Counted from the stretch's first letter, positions 1 through 12,241 are shown. The stretch is 64,000 nt of DNA from Phytophthora colocasiae (GCA_018806915.1 JAGKQI010000086.1:248001-312000), one strand, 5' to 3'. The notes: generated from the sequence alone by a model not told the origin. Numbers and translations are program-made.

Positions 1-85
1 CACGTGTCACCACTATGTGTGACACACCAAATGTATCCACTTCGGAAGAGTGACTAAGGTCACTCTTCAATGTAACCCCGTTACA
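1..85 (-). repeat. 3' LTR of element A, 85-bp fragment at the window edge
   Basis: The fragment matches 31912-31996 with one difference (C versus T near position 68). It is followed directly by a purine-rich tract on the minus strand, as expected for a 3' LTR. The rest lies left of the window. Confidence 0.88.
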
Positions 86-96
86 TCCTCCCCCAC
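86..96 (-). other. Polypurine tract of element A
   Basis: Minus-strand GTGGGGGAGGA abuts the 3' LTR, the expected position for the plus-strand primer of reverse transcription. Confidence 0.75.
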
Positions 97-267
97 TTAG
101 ATTCGACTCTCGTCCAATCAGAGAAGAGAGAAAATCCCTTTCACATTTCTCTCTTCAATGTCGAAATCGATCGACCTGCCGCCAGCACTAGTCGCTGCGG
201 CTTCTGCTCTCACAGAGCACAGGGCGCACTGCCAACGCGTACCAGGCTTCCTTGGAAGCCCAGCAAC

Positions 268-1607
268 ATGTCTGCACAGGGTGCAAACCCAGACGCGCAA
301 GCGTCTTCACGGAAGAAGGCTGCAAAGCCAACTTCCAAGCCAGCCAAGCCTCGCGGCAAGGCTTCGGCACTTCATGAGGCCACCGATGTGGCCTTCAGGT
401 CTCTAAGCTCGCCCAGCAGCACTGCTGCGACGGCTACTAGCCAAAGGCGCAGTAGGTTTCCGTCCCTACCGCCTGATAACCGACCGAATCCTCGGTTCGT
501 TTATAGGGACCATAGTCCCGGTTCCTGGAGTCCTTCCGAACAGGAAGCAACTCTTGTCAGCTACTCGGGCGACGAGATCGACAACGGCGACGCCGAGGGC
601 AAGCCTGCGGCGGGTGCTCCGACCACGGAGGAGCACCATGGAGACAAGGACACCGCGTCCAAGTCTCCCGACAACACCAGCGGCCGTGGTGGCAATACTA
701 CGCCACCACCTGTCAGACATCTGAGACTTGCTGAAGGGCGCGAACGCGCACGGGCCATTCTGGCAGAGGAGAAGGTGCCCAGCACCAACTCCAAGAAGCG
801 TCATGCTTCACAGTCTCCTTGTCAAGACATGACAAGGAGAAGGGAGCTCGAAGAGATCTTCGGCCCCGACGACGTCGACGGTGACGACGCCGATGTATAA
901 GGAGAGGCTCATCCGCGAGCCCCAAGAGTTCACTAACGATCTCGATGAGCAGCAAGAGCTCTTTCAGGCTGCTCAACAGCCAATGCGCACCGCACCAACG
1001 GTCGCACGTGAGTCTCATCACACGATGAGGACTCTGCCCACCAGCGGGGATACTACCCGCCCGATCAAGGCTCGGGAGCTGCTGCGTATCTCGAGCAGCT
1101 CCAGGACCCACGTCCTCTCATAGGGGGCCATACCTCCAAAGGCGCCTATGAGCGGGCCTTGGTTCAGAAAGAACCTCTCTTTCAAGGCAACCTCTCTGTT
1201 GCCAGGTGCGTGCTTCAAGCACAGCACCGAATTCCTCTCAAGGTATTCACCTCTTCGTAAGAAGCCTGAGACTAAGGGTGGTCTCAAGCCCACATGGGGT
1301 TACCCATGGGTTCTCCCAGAGAACACTGCGTCGTGGATCGACGCTGAGGACCTCTTTTGGCAATGGGTCCAGTTGACAGTCAAGTCAACCCAGGAGTACA
1401 ACAAACTCCGTGACGAAGATCACCTGGAGGGCATCCTCCGCCTCCGGGACCTTCGTGTCCAGTTTGCCCACCTCGTAGGCAAACGTCAGCTCCATCATCA
1501 GATGGAGCGACTGAGAACTGAGTCTCAGTCCAGCGCTCACAATGAGCGCGGGTATGGAACACATACACCTGTGTTCCAACCCCGTTTAGCGGCTAAGAAG
1601 CCGCGGA
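268..1607 (+). pseudogene. Antisense ORF set of element A, unknown protein, degenerate
   Basis: Open frames lie on the strand opposite pol, starting 183 bp from the 3' LTR and running toward the chromodomain. Block one (ATG 268 to 900, 210 aa) has a Lys/Ala/Pro-rich start and an acidic Asp-rich end. A second stretch reads open in another frame from about 1015 to 1260. A third (1148 ORF, useful from about 1261) contains a Trp-rich part (GYPWVLPENTASWIDAEDLF). At least two frameshifts separate the blocks. I recognise no domain. The 1148 frame stays open to 2497 across the antisense of the chromodomain and tether of pol, but that part is probably incidental. Geometry matches the antisense ORFs of B and E. 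Confidence 0.5.
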
Positions 1608-1811
1608 CTACTTACGAGGCTGCCACCGTGCCTCTTCCCAGCACGCGACAGCCTTCGGGCAGTCAACCTGGAGCCGCTCAATCGGCTCCCAGGTACTCTG
1701 CGACGCAGGGTACCCGCGCCACCTCACTCGGAGCAGGCGCTTCCCACCGCGACGTCGCTCCTGGAGAACCCGCTCCACATGGTAGTGGCGTTCTCCGTTC
1801 CGGTCAAGCAA
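1608..1811 (-). pseudogene. Chromodomain at the end of element A pol
   Basis: The 67-residue frame contains HYHVERVL, LRVRWRGYPASQSTWEP and a closing acidic-to-basic tail, the pattern of a chromodomain that tethers integrase to chromatin. The frame equals that of the upstream pol ORF, but at least two stops (at 2070-2072 and 1965-1967) lie between, so this end is disconnected. It aligns with the C-terminus of C pol. Confidence 0.8.
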
Positions 1812-2069
1812 AGCCGGAGGAGGCCTCGCTCGACTGCTCTTTCGAGCCGTCCCCGACGTTGGGGACTCAGAGGCCTTCGACTGGGCCTCTTGACCAACTT
1901 GTTGCTCAGCAACAGGAGGAGGTCCGCCTCCTCCGAGCGCGTGTCCTCGCGCTTGAGGTCACTCTTAGTCTTGGTGTTGGCAGCCAGGCTGCCTCTGCAG
2001 TCGGCCAACCTGGTGTCGTGCGCCTACTGGAAGACCTGTGTCTCGCGATGCAGGGTCTTCATGGTCGTG

Positions 2070-4334
2070 TTAACCGTAGTGCCTCTTCGCGGGCACTTGA
2101 CTCCCTTCGTCAAGAGGTCTACGACCTTCAGGCGACGATGTCTCGCCGGGAGTCGCAACCGTACGCGTACTCCCCGTCGTCGCGAGACTCGCGCCTAGGG
2201 GCCTACTCGCTTGGCCCGTCGGTGTATCCACACCGCTCGTACCTTCCACCGGGGTACGGCTTCGCCCCTGGGAGTCACCAAACTCCCTATTACCTGGGGC
2301 GCTCTGCGCCTGACGCTCAACCTCGCGTCGAGGAGGTTCACTCTCCTCCTCGCGGCCGCCCTCAACCTCTTGAGGTGCCGCATGACCCTGAGGGTCATGG
2401 TACCGCTTCAGACGACCCACATAAAACGTCGGGTGGGTCGTCATCGACTTTGGCAAGTCGATCGTGTAGGCAGCGCCGTGCCTACCCAGGACCTTGAAGG
2501 GTCCAATGAAGCGATGCGTCAACTTGTTGCTCACCGTGGAGCTAACAGTGTTAAGAGGTAGGTTCCTAGTGTCGAGTAGCACTAAGTCACCCACATTAAA
2601 TACACTTAAGTTTCCTCTCCCATGTTGGTCTGAGTACTCCTTTTGCTTGTTCTGTGCGAGTGCCATTGCATCTCGCACCCGGTTGATCACATTCAGCCTG
2701 TTGCCGACAAATGTCGACAACTTTTTCCGCAACGCGGCTGGTTCCACACCGGAAACCTGGGAGGAAAGCACTTTCCGAGCCTCTCCCCCACTTACTCTCG
2801 AAGCCGCGGTGCCCCCACCCAGTGTGAGCGGCACCTGGGGGTTCCGACGCCCGTTCAAGTAGAACGGCGTGAACCCCGTTGACGCGTGTACCGCGTTGTT
2901 GAGTGCAAACTCAACCATAGGCAGCTGCGCTGACCAAGAGCGCGGCGCCTCAGCGCAAACACTACGCAGCACGTCCTCAACCACTCGGTTGACGCGCTCA
3001 GTCTGACCATCGGTCTGCGGATGGTTCGCTGTTGACATCATCAACCGTGTTCCAAGCAACTGGAACAGCGTTTTCCAAAACGCAGCGGTAAACCGCGGGT
3101 CACGGTCAGAGACAACAGTCTCAGGCAACCCGTGATAGCGAAACACGCTATCAAGGAACAACTTCGCAGTCTGTTTCCCGGTAATGGTCTCAGAGACCGG
3201 AGCAAGAGCCACCATCTTGCTCAACCGGCATACAAACACTACAATGCCGGTGTTCTTCTGGTCATCGGCCGGAAGGCCGAAGACAAAGTCGAGACTCATC
3301 GACTTCCAGCAGTCCAGTGGGACTGGCAGGCTCTGCAGTTGCAGTGGAGACGACGCGTGCCCCGCCGGCTTTACGCGCTGACATGTTTCACATGTCTTGA
3401 TGTACTTGGCTACCCACTTGTACATGTGGGCCCACCAAAACATCAGAGAGACCCCATGATAGGTCTTCTCTCGGCCCAAGTGGCCACTCGAAGGCACATC
3501 GTGTGCCTCGTGAAGTATATCATACTTCCGATCCTCGTCGTTCGGAACAACGACTCGCGGAGGATCCCCGGGCTCCACCCGATAGTGGAGCAGGCCATCG
3601 GCCCACTCATAGCGGTGGAGCCGTGCCCGCTGTCGAGGCGTAAGCCATTCGACCTTGGCATCCGTGCCAGCGGACAAATACCGCACAATAGGGGCGAAGG
3701 TGTCATCGTCCCGATACGCCAAGCGTATTCGATCGTAAAGATCCTTCGTGGCCCGACTAATATGAGCGAACTCATAGTCGGGCCTGCGCGACAAAGCGTC
3801 GGCAAGCGTGTTGAGCTTGCCAGGCTTGTATTCAACGCGGAAGTTGTACTCCGCGAAGAATGACAGCCAACGCGCCATCCGCTGCGATAAATGCTGCGTA
3901 TGGATGGCTGTCCGCAAGGACGCGTGGTCTGTATAGACCACAAAGGGCCTTGAGCCCAGAAGATGCACCCTGAACTTGACAAGGGCGTACTTCATCGACA
4001 AGAGTTCCTTGTCGTGAACGGGATAATTCCGTTCGTCAGCCTTCAGCTGCCTGGACTGGAACGAGATCACCCGATCTCGTCCCTCATCGTCCTGTTGCAA
4101 TAGCGCACAGCCAATTGCATAGTCGGAATCGTCACAGACAACGCTAAACGACTTGGCATCGTCCGGCAACGCCAGGACGGGCGCGCATTGCAAGCTCGCC
4201 TTGATGCTGTCAAATGCATCCTGGTGCTGGCGCTCCCAGCACCACTCGGCCTCCTTCTTCAGAAGGCCCGACAAAGGCTTTGCGAGTCCCGCATAGCCAG
4301 CACTGTACTTGTGCAAGTAGTTGGCTAAGCCCAA
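2070..4334 (-). pseudogene. Element A pol, C-terminal part: RT thumb, RNase H, integrase
   Basis: The frame continues directly after the TGA that ends the RT part; the homologous codon in C is Trp, so a TGG to TGA change split the gene. RNase H is seen in FSVVCDDSDYAIGCALLQ and YPVHDKELLSMKYAL. The integrase has the zinc-binding H-H-C-C region (EAHDVPSSGHLGREKTY, CETCQRVK) and the catalytic Asp, Asp, Glu in SLDFVFGLP, VSDRDPRFT and TDGQTERV. A GPF/Y-type region (HRFIGPFKVLGRHG) follows. The frame stops at 2070 in the linker before the chromodomain. Single RNase H only, unlike B, D and E. Confidence 0.85.
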
Positions 4335-5972
4335 TCACTTCCTCAGGTCCTTCTGTGACCGAGGAACAGGCCATGCCGCAATGGCTTTGACCTTATCGGG
4401 ATCCGCTCGGACCCCGACGCTGCTGACGAAGCAGCCGAGGACCTTAATCTCCTCAGCTGCGAGGACGCACTTGTCGATGTTGGCATAGAGCTCGTTAGCT
4501 CTCATGACCTCAAACACTCGACGGAGGTGCTCTCGATGCACCTCTATAGCCGTCTTGCCTCCCTCGGCACGGCTATCGACGAATATATCGTCAAAGTACG
4601 TCTGCGTGAACGCACGCAAAGGTCTAAACAACTGTGTGACCAAGCGATTGAAGGTCGCTGGTGCGTTGGATAGACCTTGTGGCATTACCAGCCACTTCCA
4701 GAGCATACCGCTCGGCGTGCTAACGGCCGTGAGCGGGATATCACACTCCCGCTTCAGGATCTGGTAGTATCCATCCACCAGATCCAGCGCGCTATACAGC
4801 GTGCAGCCGGCCATGTTGTTCAACAACACATCCTTGCGAGGGATCGGCGTCTGTGCTGGCACAGTCGCGCTGTTCAACTTATTGTAAGCATGAACCAGAC
4901 GCCACTTCCCGTTCGGCTTGCGAACGCAGAAGGTTGGCGTCGAGTGCGGGGACTTCGATTCCCGCATCATTCCCGCTTTCGCCTTAGCGGCGAAGAACGC
5001 GTCAATGACGTCGCTCTGCTCTCGGGGCAGGGGCCATTGACGCGTGACACAATACTTTGTGCCTGACACGAGATCAATCTCGTGCCTGATCCCTCGGTCT
5101 GGTGGGAGCTTTGAGGGTGGGTCCTTGGACACCACGTCCTCAAACTCCTTCACTAAAGGATACAACGGATCCTTCGGATTCTTCAGAATCTCGGAGCCCG
5201 TGCGCGACACACGCTGCTTCCGAAACTCCTCCAGGACGTCTTCGTCCATTCCTGAGGAGGAGTTCAACTCCTCTGGAGTGGGCTCCGGCCTAAGTAGAAC
5301 CATCTCCGATATCTCCTTGGCCTTCAACTCAGCCAGGAAGTCCTCCATCGCGACTTCCTCGAGGTTCAATAGCTCTGATACCTCAGGCAGGGGTGCCAAA
5401 TCGATGGCCCCCGCCTTCACGCGATGCCAGGTCACGCCGTCGAAGATGTGATAGCATTCTTCGACCGACTGTGACCTAGGAGCCTTTAGCTCCTGTCCCA
5501 AGTCCTCGTAGACTTCTTCGGGATGGTATTCTACCAACCCCGGCTTACGACCAAGGCGTGTGGTTAACTTACCCACGCCAGGTGATGCCACTACGATGGC
5601 ATCACGAGCCCTCATGGCTCCGTGCGGAACTGCGTTACCCGCATCGGAAGCACCCTTGGTGTCTTCCTGATCAGTTATGGTCTGAGCGACCTTGCGTGGA
5701 ACTACTTCTAGTACGCCTGGCGATGCCACTACTTCGGCATCGCGAGCCATCTTGGCTTCCTGCGGAACTCTTTCATCCGCTTGTGGACCTAAGTTACCCA
5801 CCTGGTTAGTGCTCTCGGGCACTACCACAGTCGCAGCCTGTACGTCGCTGCGACTTCGTGCGTGGGGCCCTGCTGTCGTTGCAGACCCACACGTAGGGCA
5901 AGGGCCTCCGCCCGTTGCCCCGGCCATCCATGGCCCACGATCACTTCTCGTGTGGGGCGATGTAGCACCGAC
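4335..5972 (-). pseudogene. Element A pol, middle part: protease-RT linker and reverse transcriptase
   Basis: The frame is open from the junction with element B (TSD at 5973-5976); the first ATG is at 5927. The N-terminal 150 residues are linker with two copies of a MARDAEVVASPGV-like segment. RT follows with LPPDRGIRHEIDLVSGTKYC, SPHSTPTFCVRKPNGKWRLV, YSALDLVDGYYQIL and the active site TYFDDIF near residue 443. Ends at a TGA (4335-4337) that replaces a conserved Trp. Joined to the right-hand fragment, the frame is continuous across the insertion of B, so A was open here when B landed. Confidence 0.87.
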
Positions 5973-5976
5973 TACA

Positions 5977-7638
5977 TGTCGCGAAGTCGGTGAAACTTTG
6001 GTCGCGGAGCAGGGGCGTATAGTGAACCCTAGTTATACGACTACTGAAAAGGTGTTTTCAGAGCCGTACAACGGTAGGTTGGCGTGTGGTACCTTGCGGT
6101 ATCCTCGTGGGTTCGTTGTCTTCGGAAATATGACCCTCGCCGGAGTCTGAGAATGTGTTGTGAAGAGAAGTTGGGGTTCCCTTGGGGTCTGGTGCCGGTA
6201 TTCAGGAAAATCCTTCCAGGAGCGCTTGGGAGTCGGGATCTCTGGAAAACAAAGTGTTTTCCAGGAAGTTGGCGGTCGAAAAGAGGTTACTATACCAGAG
6301 AAAGTCTAAAATCGGTCTGAATATCACTAATCCAGAACCGAGATACCTGACTTTCAGAGATAAACAACCACTATACAGAGTTCGAAAATATACAAATATA
6401 TACAGCCGTTCTTATTCTTTCTAGGCCCTTGAATGGTGGACTAACACTCCAGGTCAACTAGGGCTTGCTACCAGACACCTGGTCTGTCTGGTATCCCTTT
6501 ACGTTCGCGCACCACCCTCTAGTATAGAGGGAAAATATAAACCAATACAATCGGCTATATATAACAGTCTACCTTGCACTCTGAAAACGACTGTCTAGTT
6601 TCCAGAGCCTGTCCAAACGAGCAATATGAAATGGGCTACCGCTAGAGACAAAACAAACGACCCAACTAGGATATGGAATAGGCGGGTCCTTTCAGGTCTC
6701 TATGTTACCTGATCTCCACCTAAGGGGATTGAATTTGGTGGAGATCACACGACGTACGTGATGACGCAGTGGCTTGGATACCTCTCAAGCGGACTTGTGC
6801 AGTAGCAAGCAAATTGAACTCTGTTTATCGTTTATCTTCCTCATAACTATCATATCTTTCTGGTATCTCTCTTCTTCTTGTCATCTCTTGCGTCCTTTCA
6901 GCAGTCAGTCTTCATATATCAGGTATATTTGGCTCTTGTATGTATAAGATATCTTGACTTGGTCTCAGTATGCAGTCTGTGCAGCCGATCTCAATGGGTT
7001 GACAGGTAGAGACGTCATTACGGGGGGATGTGCAAGTCAGTAATCACTTGAATGCGTGACTTGAACTTGGGTTCACTTGGTTTCAGTATGGTCTTGGATC
7101 TTCGGTGGTTTCAGAGTCTGATATCACTTGGTTTTCAGAGTCTTGGTCACTCAGAGTTAGAGATACCAGAGTTTTGAGTAAGTAACCAGAGTACGGAGCA
7201 CCAATGCTACAACGTACACGAAGATCTTGGGGGTTGCGCAGGCGCGCGGCGTCCAGCGTGCGATACTTGGTCTCTGCGGGTATATGTTGTGAATCCTTGA
7301 ACCATCCATCGTCGCGCTGGACGGTAACGGGATGAGGTCTCTCAGAGATACGTTTTTCTGAGAGACTTTCCGCCAGAACTTAGGCACTCATCGTCGGGGA
7401 AAGTCCGGTGACCAGACAGAGTGTAGTTGACCTTCAGAGTTGTGCACACTCTGAAGTACACTTCTGGTCCTTTGGGCCCCTTTACTGTCAGGCGAAGGTT
7501 TATCCACAATCTTCCACAGATGTCGCACGGGTGCGGCCGCGTCCCAAAATCCCTTTCGCTTATAACCCATAGTATAACCAATCACATCGTAACGTAATGT
7601 CCACCTGTCGCTCGAAAATCGGAAATAACATCATGTCA
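5977..7638 (-). repeat. 3' LTR of element B, 1662 bp
   Basis: The direct copy lies at 28335-29996. By eye there are about 20 differences, most of them in the first 320 bp (the 3' end of the LTR in coding sense), with only about four in the remaining 1340 bp. It contains many CAGAG/CTCTG words and a TATATATA candidate near 6555-6566. The short ORFs inside it recur in the other LTR copy and show no protein similarity I recognise. Confidence 0.95.
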
Positions 7639-7652
7639 ACCGCCCCTCCTGG
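7639..7652 (-). other. Polypurine tract of element B
   Basis: Minus-strand CCAGGAGGGGCGGT abuts the 3' LTR at 7638. It is purine-rich but not pure. Confidence 0.6.
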
Positions 7653-7879
7653 TCACGATCCATCAGTGCGGAACTTTCTCCAAGCTGTGTATCATGGCCA
7701 GGCCTATCAAACATTCTGATAGACGGTTTTCAGAGCGTAGTGTAGCTGCAACTCTTTGCCAGTTGCCCGGTTTTCAGAGTCTCTGGTGCCCCGTCGCACA
7801 GTCTGATTCTCTCAGACTCAGAAACTTGAATTTGACTCGCCCAACGGGCGATCATTTTCCAATCTCCGTCCTTTCGCTC

Positions 7880-10800
7880 ATGACTGAGGAAACCAGCGCT
7901 TCTCTGAGCTCAAACGCCTCAGCGAGTGGCGTGGCAGGCGACGCCACAGGCACCTGTCCTGCTTCGGCAACTGCCAGTGTAGTGCAGGGTGGAGATGTTG
8001 GTTCAGCCACATCGCCAGGCGGCAGCTCTAGTGCCCCAGCCCGTGCGTCCGAGCCTAAGCATTCAGAAGTCGATGATCTGGGTGAGAATCTCCCTGGTGG
8101 CACTATTGACTCGGCTGGCTCCGGTGATCTTTCGCCAACGGCTGCTTCACATGGGGGTTCCAGTTCTGAATTCTCTGAGGGAACTCCTGGTGTTTTCAGA
8201 CCGCGAGCTTTCGGCGCCCCACGGCTTTTGTCCACGGAAGAGGTCGATCGGCTGTTTCGTCAGGGTCTGGTGACGTCCACAGGAGACCAAGTCACGGCGT
8301 TGGGGGACTCTGATGTTTCCCAGAATTATGTCGCTCCCATCGTCAAACCAGAGGGACGTGCCTTTCTGGTGAGTACTCCTGCACGGGCTGAAGATTTCAG
8401 AAGAGGGCGTCACATAGCGAACGCGTATGGTGGCCCCTGTGTACTCGTGGGTTACGAGGCTCTCACTGATGAAGACCTCCGGGAGCTGGAGCGGGTGATC
8501 CCAAGCTTCGATCCTGACGAAGTCGTGTCTCCGTGCGCCCAGACTCCAGACGTGCGCACTCTGGATGCTCTGACGTCGTCTGTGGATGTTCGCCGGGAAC
8601 TGGGGTCTCTGGTTTCTCACGTCTCCCCCACTCGGCTTGCCGAGAAAGTTTTTCGGACGGCTGGATGCCTAAAACTTATGACTGCTGCTCACCGCCGCCT
8701 TCGGGAACGTGTTGGTTCTCAGAACGGTGTCGCCTTGATCGATGCTGCAGCAGCGCGCTCTGAGTGTGAAGAAATCAAGCGCGAGTGGGTACTGCACTGT
8801 CAATACTGGAAGCACGAGCTTAAGTGTGCCCAGCAAGACGCCGGTGTGGTAGAAGAACGCATGGCTTCGGAGATCCAAGACCTCAAGGCTCACTACCAGG
8901 ACCAAGTGGAAGCTCTGGAGTCAGATAAGGCAATTCTGAAATCTCAAGTCGCCGATCTTCGGGCGCAGGTCTCGATTCTGAAGTCGCGTCCTGAAGTCAA
9001 GCCCACGGATCCATGGGGATTCTCAGAGTTCTTACAAGAGAACTCTGAAATCTCTGGTAATTGGGATCGGCTTCATGACCTTCTGGTGTCGTTTCAGGAG
9101 AATACTATCGTCCCTGATAACTGGACGACTGTCATCAGTGTGACAGCCTTGGACGCGCGGAAGAAGCCTGTTCCTGATTTCAAGAAACGGCTTTCTGAAG
9201 AACGAGCTCGTCAGGCTGGTGAGAAGGCTGCGAAAACCACCAGAGTTCTGGATCTCACTCGTCCGAGTGCTGAAGCCTCAGAGTCCAAGAGCGAGAGTCC
9301 ACGATATCTGTCATACCCACCGAAACCCCAGATTCTGAAATCATCTCCGAAGCGGCCGTTCAAGTGAGACCTCAAGAATTTGCAGCGTCGCCCTTCCGGA
9401 CACAAGCCCGTCGAAGACTCGGTGCTTTCGGCGAATACAGGTTCCAAGGTGGCAAAGTCTGAAGTGCACAAGAGGCTCCCTGGTGACGTGGTCTGGAAAG
9501 AAGTCCGCCCTGACCTCCGCCAAGCTCTGCTATCTGGGATCAAGTACGATAAGGCCATGGAATGGTTAGCGTCGGACAAAGAAGCTCACAGCCTCTTCAG
9601 CAGTCCGGTTCTCGTCCAGATGTTGGTGAGTCTGGTGTTTTCTCGTCGTCTGGATTCCACTCCTTGGGCTAAGTATGTCCCTGAAGTCTACTACCAGATG
9701 GCTGACGAAGTGGTGGATCGCCATATCTCGGCTGGTACCGAGCCTGCGGCCTGGGGTGACCTGGATGGTCACGTGAATTACCCGGAGAGTGATGTTGAGT
9801 CCACTGCCGACGCCCCAAGGACGACCCTGATTATAAAGATTCTGGTGCGGTCGAGTCTGGAGACGAAGATGACGACGGGAGCTCAGACGACGGTGCGTCT
9901 GACGACAGCGATTCCGAGAGCGACAAGTCTGAAGACAAGAAGTCTCAAGACAAGAAGTCCGGGAGCAAGAAGTCTGGAGACAAGAAGTCTGACGACACCC
10001 GCGTCCTGGTTCCAAGCGTCCCCGGGACTCTGATGACGACTCGGACTCTGATGATGGACCTATCATCCCCACCAAGAAGTCCAAGAGAAGTATCGCATCC
10101 GTAAAGGCCCATACCAGTCCCAAGTCTCGCCCGAAATCCTCCAGTGGAAGTGGATCAAAGTCAAAGGGTTCTTCATGGAAAGCGCGGAGTATGGTATCCA
10201 AGCCCTACAACTCCCTGACGGTCAAGGAGCTCCAGGTGGTGGAAACACCAGACTGTGAGGCATCCTCCTGGTTGTACTATGGCATCATAGTACAGCGAGT
10301 GAGCTCCACTAGGACCGCCACTGGCCAGACATTGGGTTTCCCAGACTACGAGGTACACAAGCACTCATGTGCCATCCTCAAGAAGAGCTGGGACTCTGAG
10401 CGGTACTGTGCGGTCATCCGCAAGAAGCGCGCCGCTTGGGAAGTCATGTTCGACAACCGATTCTCAGAATTTTACTTCCACAATCGGGACGAACTGGGAC
10501 CCATGGTGTTGGCTGACGTGGAAGACATTGTGCGCAGCATGAAGAAGCACGCTCAAGCCGTCTGGGAGCGAACGCATTGGGTGACCATGGACGTTGAGGC
10601 TGACGACAAGTCTGCGGAGCTTCACAAGTACCGGTCCATGCGTCGAGCCGCCATGATTCGTCAACACAACGCCCTCATCCGAAAGGTCCTGAAGCACAAG
10701 GACTTCCCAGAGTCGTTGCTTTTAGAGCCTGGCATCTGGGTTGTCCCAGACAAGTCCTGTCCTTGGATCTGACAAGATCCCATAGTCGCGGAGCTCGGGG

Positions 10801-10982
10801 GCCCTAAGTGTCTGAGTCTGGAGACGCAACTGGGTGACTTGGATGTGATTGAGCCTGCTGGGATGCAATGGGCCACGGTGAACGTGGACGAAGAATGGCT
10901 CCAGTACGTTCCTGCTAAAGTCAAGAAGGATCATATGACACCTACAGAGCGTTCCGAGAACCCGATCTCTCTTCGTTATTGA
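7880..10982 (+). pseudogene. Antisense ORF set of element B, large unknown nuclear-looking protein
   Basis: Starts at ATG 7880, 242 bp from the 3' LTR, and runs opposite to pol, ending 387 bp short of the end of pol. The first block (to 9367) is Ser/Ala-rich, then FGAPRLLSTEEVDRLFRQGL, then a coiled coil around residues 330-400, then a Trp-containing segment. A TGA at 9365-9367 interrupts a frame that carries on (VVWKEVRPDLRQALLSGI). A frameshift near 9815 leads to an acidic-Lys region with SEDKKSQDKKSGSKKS. The last part (10191-10772, then past a TGA) has KRPRDSDDD-type and PTKKSKR basic signals just before it. No known domain recognised. Two stops and about two frameshifts make it a pseudogene here. 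Confidence 0.6.
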
Positions 10983-11368
10983 AACTTCAGGTGTCCACCA
11001 TGGTACCCACGGGAAGGCTGCATTTTGAGAAGCCCAATAGTTGTCTGCATTTGTGACGTAAACCCCTGGCCTCAGTGTAGCTTCCTAATCCCTTAATCTT
11101 TCAATATCATTCCACTTAATCACGTTTCGTCTCCTCATCTCATTGTCCATAACCTCGTATCCTTCAGCACTTAATCCTTCGCAAACTCACTTCCACATTC
11201 ACATTCACACAGTCGTTTTTATATAAGCAGTAACATGGTCGATCACATATCCAAACGCACGAATTTCAGAAATAGGTCTCTGAAAACACGCACTCAGACT
11301 ACCACACTCTGAAAGTCAATGTTTGAAATCCTTCAGATATCAGACTTCCAGATGTGTTTTCAGAGTCA
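10983..11368. other. Spacer between convergent antisense ORF and pol of element B
   Basis: AT-richer sequence with no ORF of note. It separates the two converging coding units, so 3' ends of both transcripts should lie here. No polyadenylation signal stands out. Confidence 0.5.
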
Positions 11369-12241
11369 TTAGACTCTGGGGTGATCGTCTCCAGCCTGCA
11401 TCGCCTGAAAACGGGCTCGTGCTCGTGCACTCTGGTTGAATTCGTAAAGTAATGCTCCACAGTTCAACTTCGATAACGGTAACCACTCAGTTTCATCGTA
11501 ACCTTTCCACTTAACCAGATATTCGCGCAGGCGTTTAGACGTCCTGGTACGCTTGCTCCAGCGGGTATCCAAAATCTTCTCCACTTCATACTCGTCGTTT
11601 TCAGTATCAGGTTCCCAACTATCTTCTGGTAACAAGGCAGCGTCAAAGTCATCATCTTCTGGAATCTGAAGCTCTGCTGTTGGTCGTCTGGGAAACAGGG
11701 CTCTGGGCTTCAGACGACTCACATGCACCCAGGGGTTTACGCGATAGCCGGTATCTTCAACCTTGAGTCGTACTCTGAAATCGTCCAGCATTTCCTCGAT
11801 CCTGAAAGGTCCGTGCCACATATGCGCCAGTTTTCTGCTCAATCCCGTTTGTACCTTAGGGATGTAGAGCCATACGGCGTCGCCTATAGCAAAGCCTGAT
11901 TTCAGACGCTCTGATAACTCGTTCCACCTTCTGGTTTGTTCTTCAGACCGGTCACGTTTTGCCTTCTTCTGGAGATCCTCGGCACACGCCAGAGCATAAC
12001 TATAGTCTCGTTGCATCTTTCTTCTCCACTCGTAAGCAGTCCGCTCCTGAGTCGTCGACGGCTTGGGTCCAAGCATAGCGGACACCGTCCCGTGAGCATC
12101 CCAACCATGCACCAAATAGAAAGGTGTTTCCAGACGAATGGCGTCGAATGACGTATTCAGGGCGAACATCAGGCGTTCAGCATGATCGTCCCAATCACTC
12201 TGATCAGCCTCAGAGATATATGCCTTAATCGCGCGCACCAC
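11369..12241 (-). pseudogene. Element B integrase C-terminal part and chromodomain-like tail
   Basis: It begins at VRAIKAYISEADQSDWDDHAER, the region after the catalytic Glu, shifted in frame from the upstream ORF by what looks like a 4-base deletion compared with D. It continues through FYLVHGWDAHGTVSAML and the GPF-type segment KLAHMWHGPFRIEEML. It ends with a chromodomain-like stretch (YEVEKILDTRWSKR, EYLVKWKGYDETEWLP) and stops at 11369. Close homologue of the D integrase end and of the C-terminus of E pol. Confidence 0.85.

Noticed and set aside
3132..3863. 243-aa plus-strand ORF in element A
   Set aside because: It lies wholly antisense to the integrase and RNase H of A and has no features of its own.
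7157..7585. Small minus-strand ORFs in the LTR of B (76, 79 and 65 aa)
   Set aside because: They recur in the second LTR simply because it is a copy, overlap one another, and show no domain.
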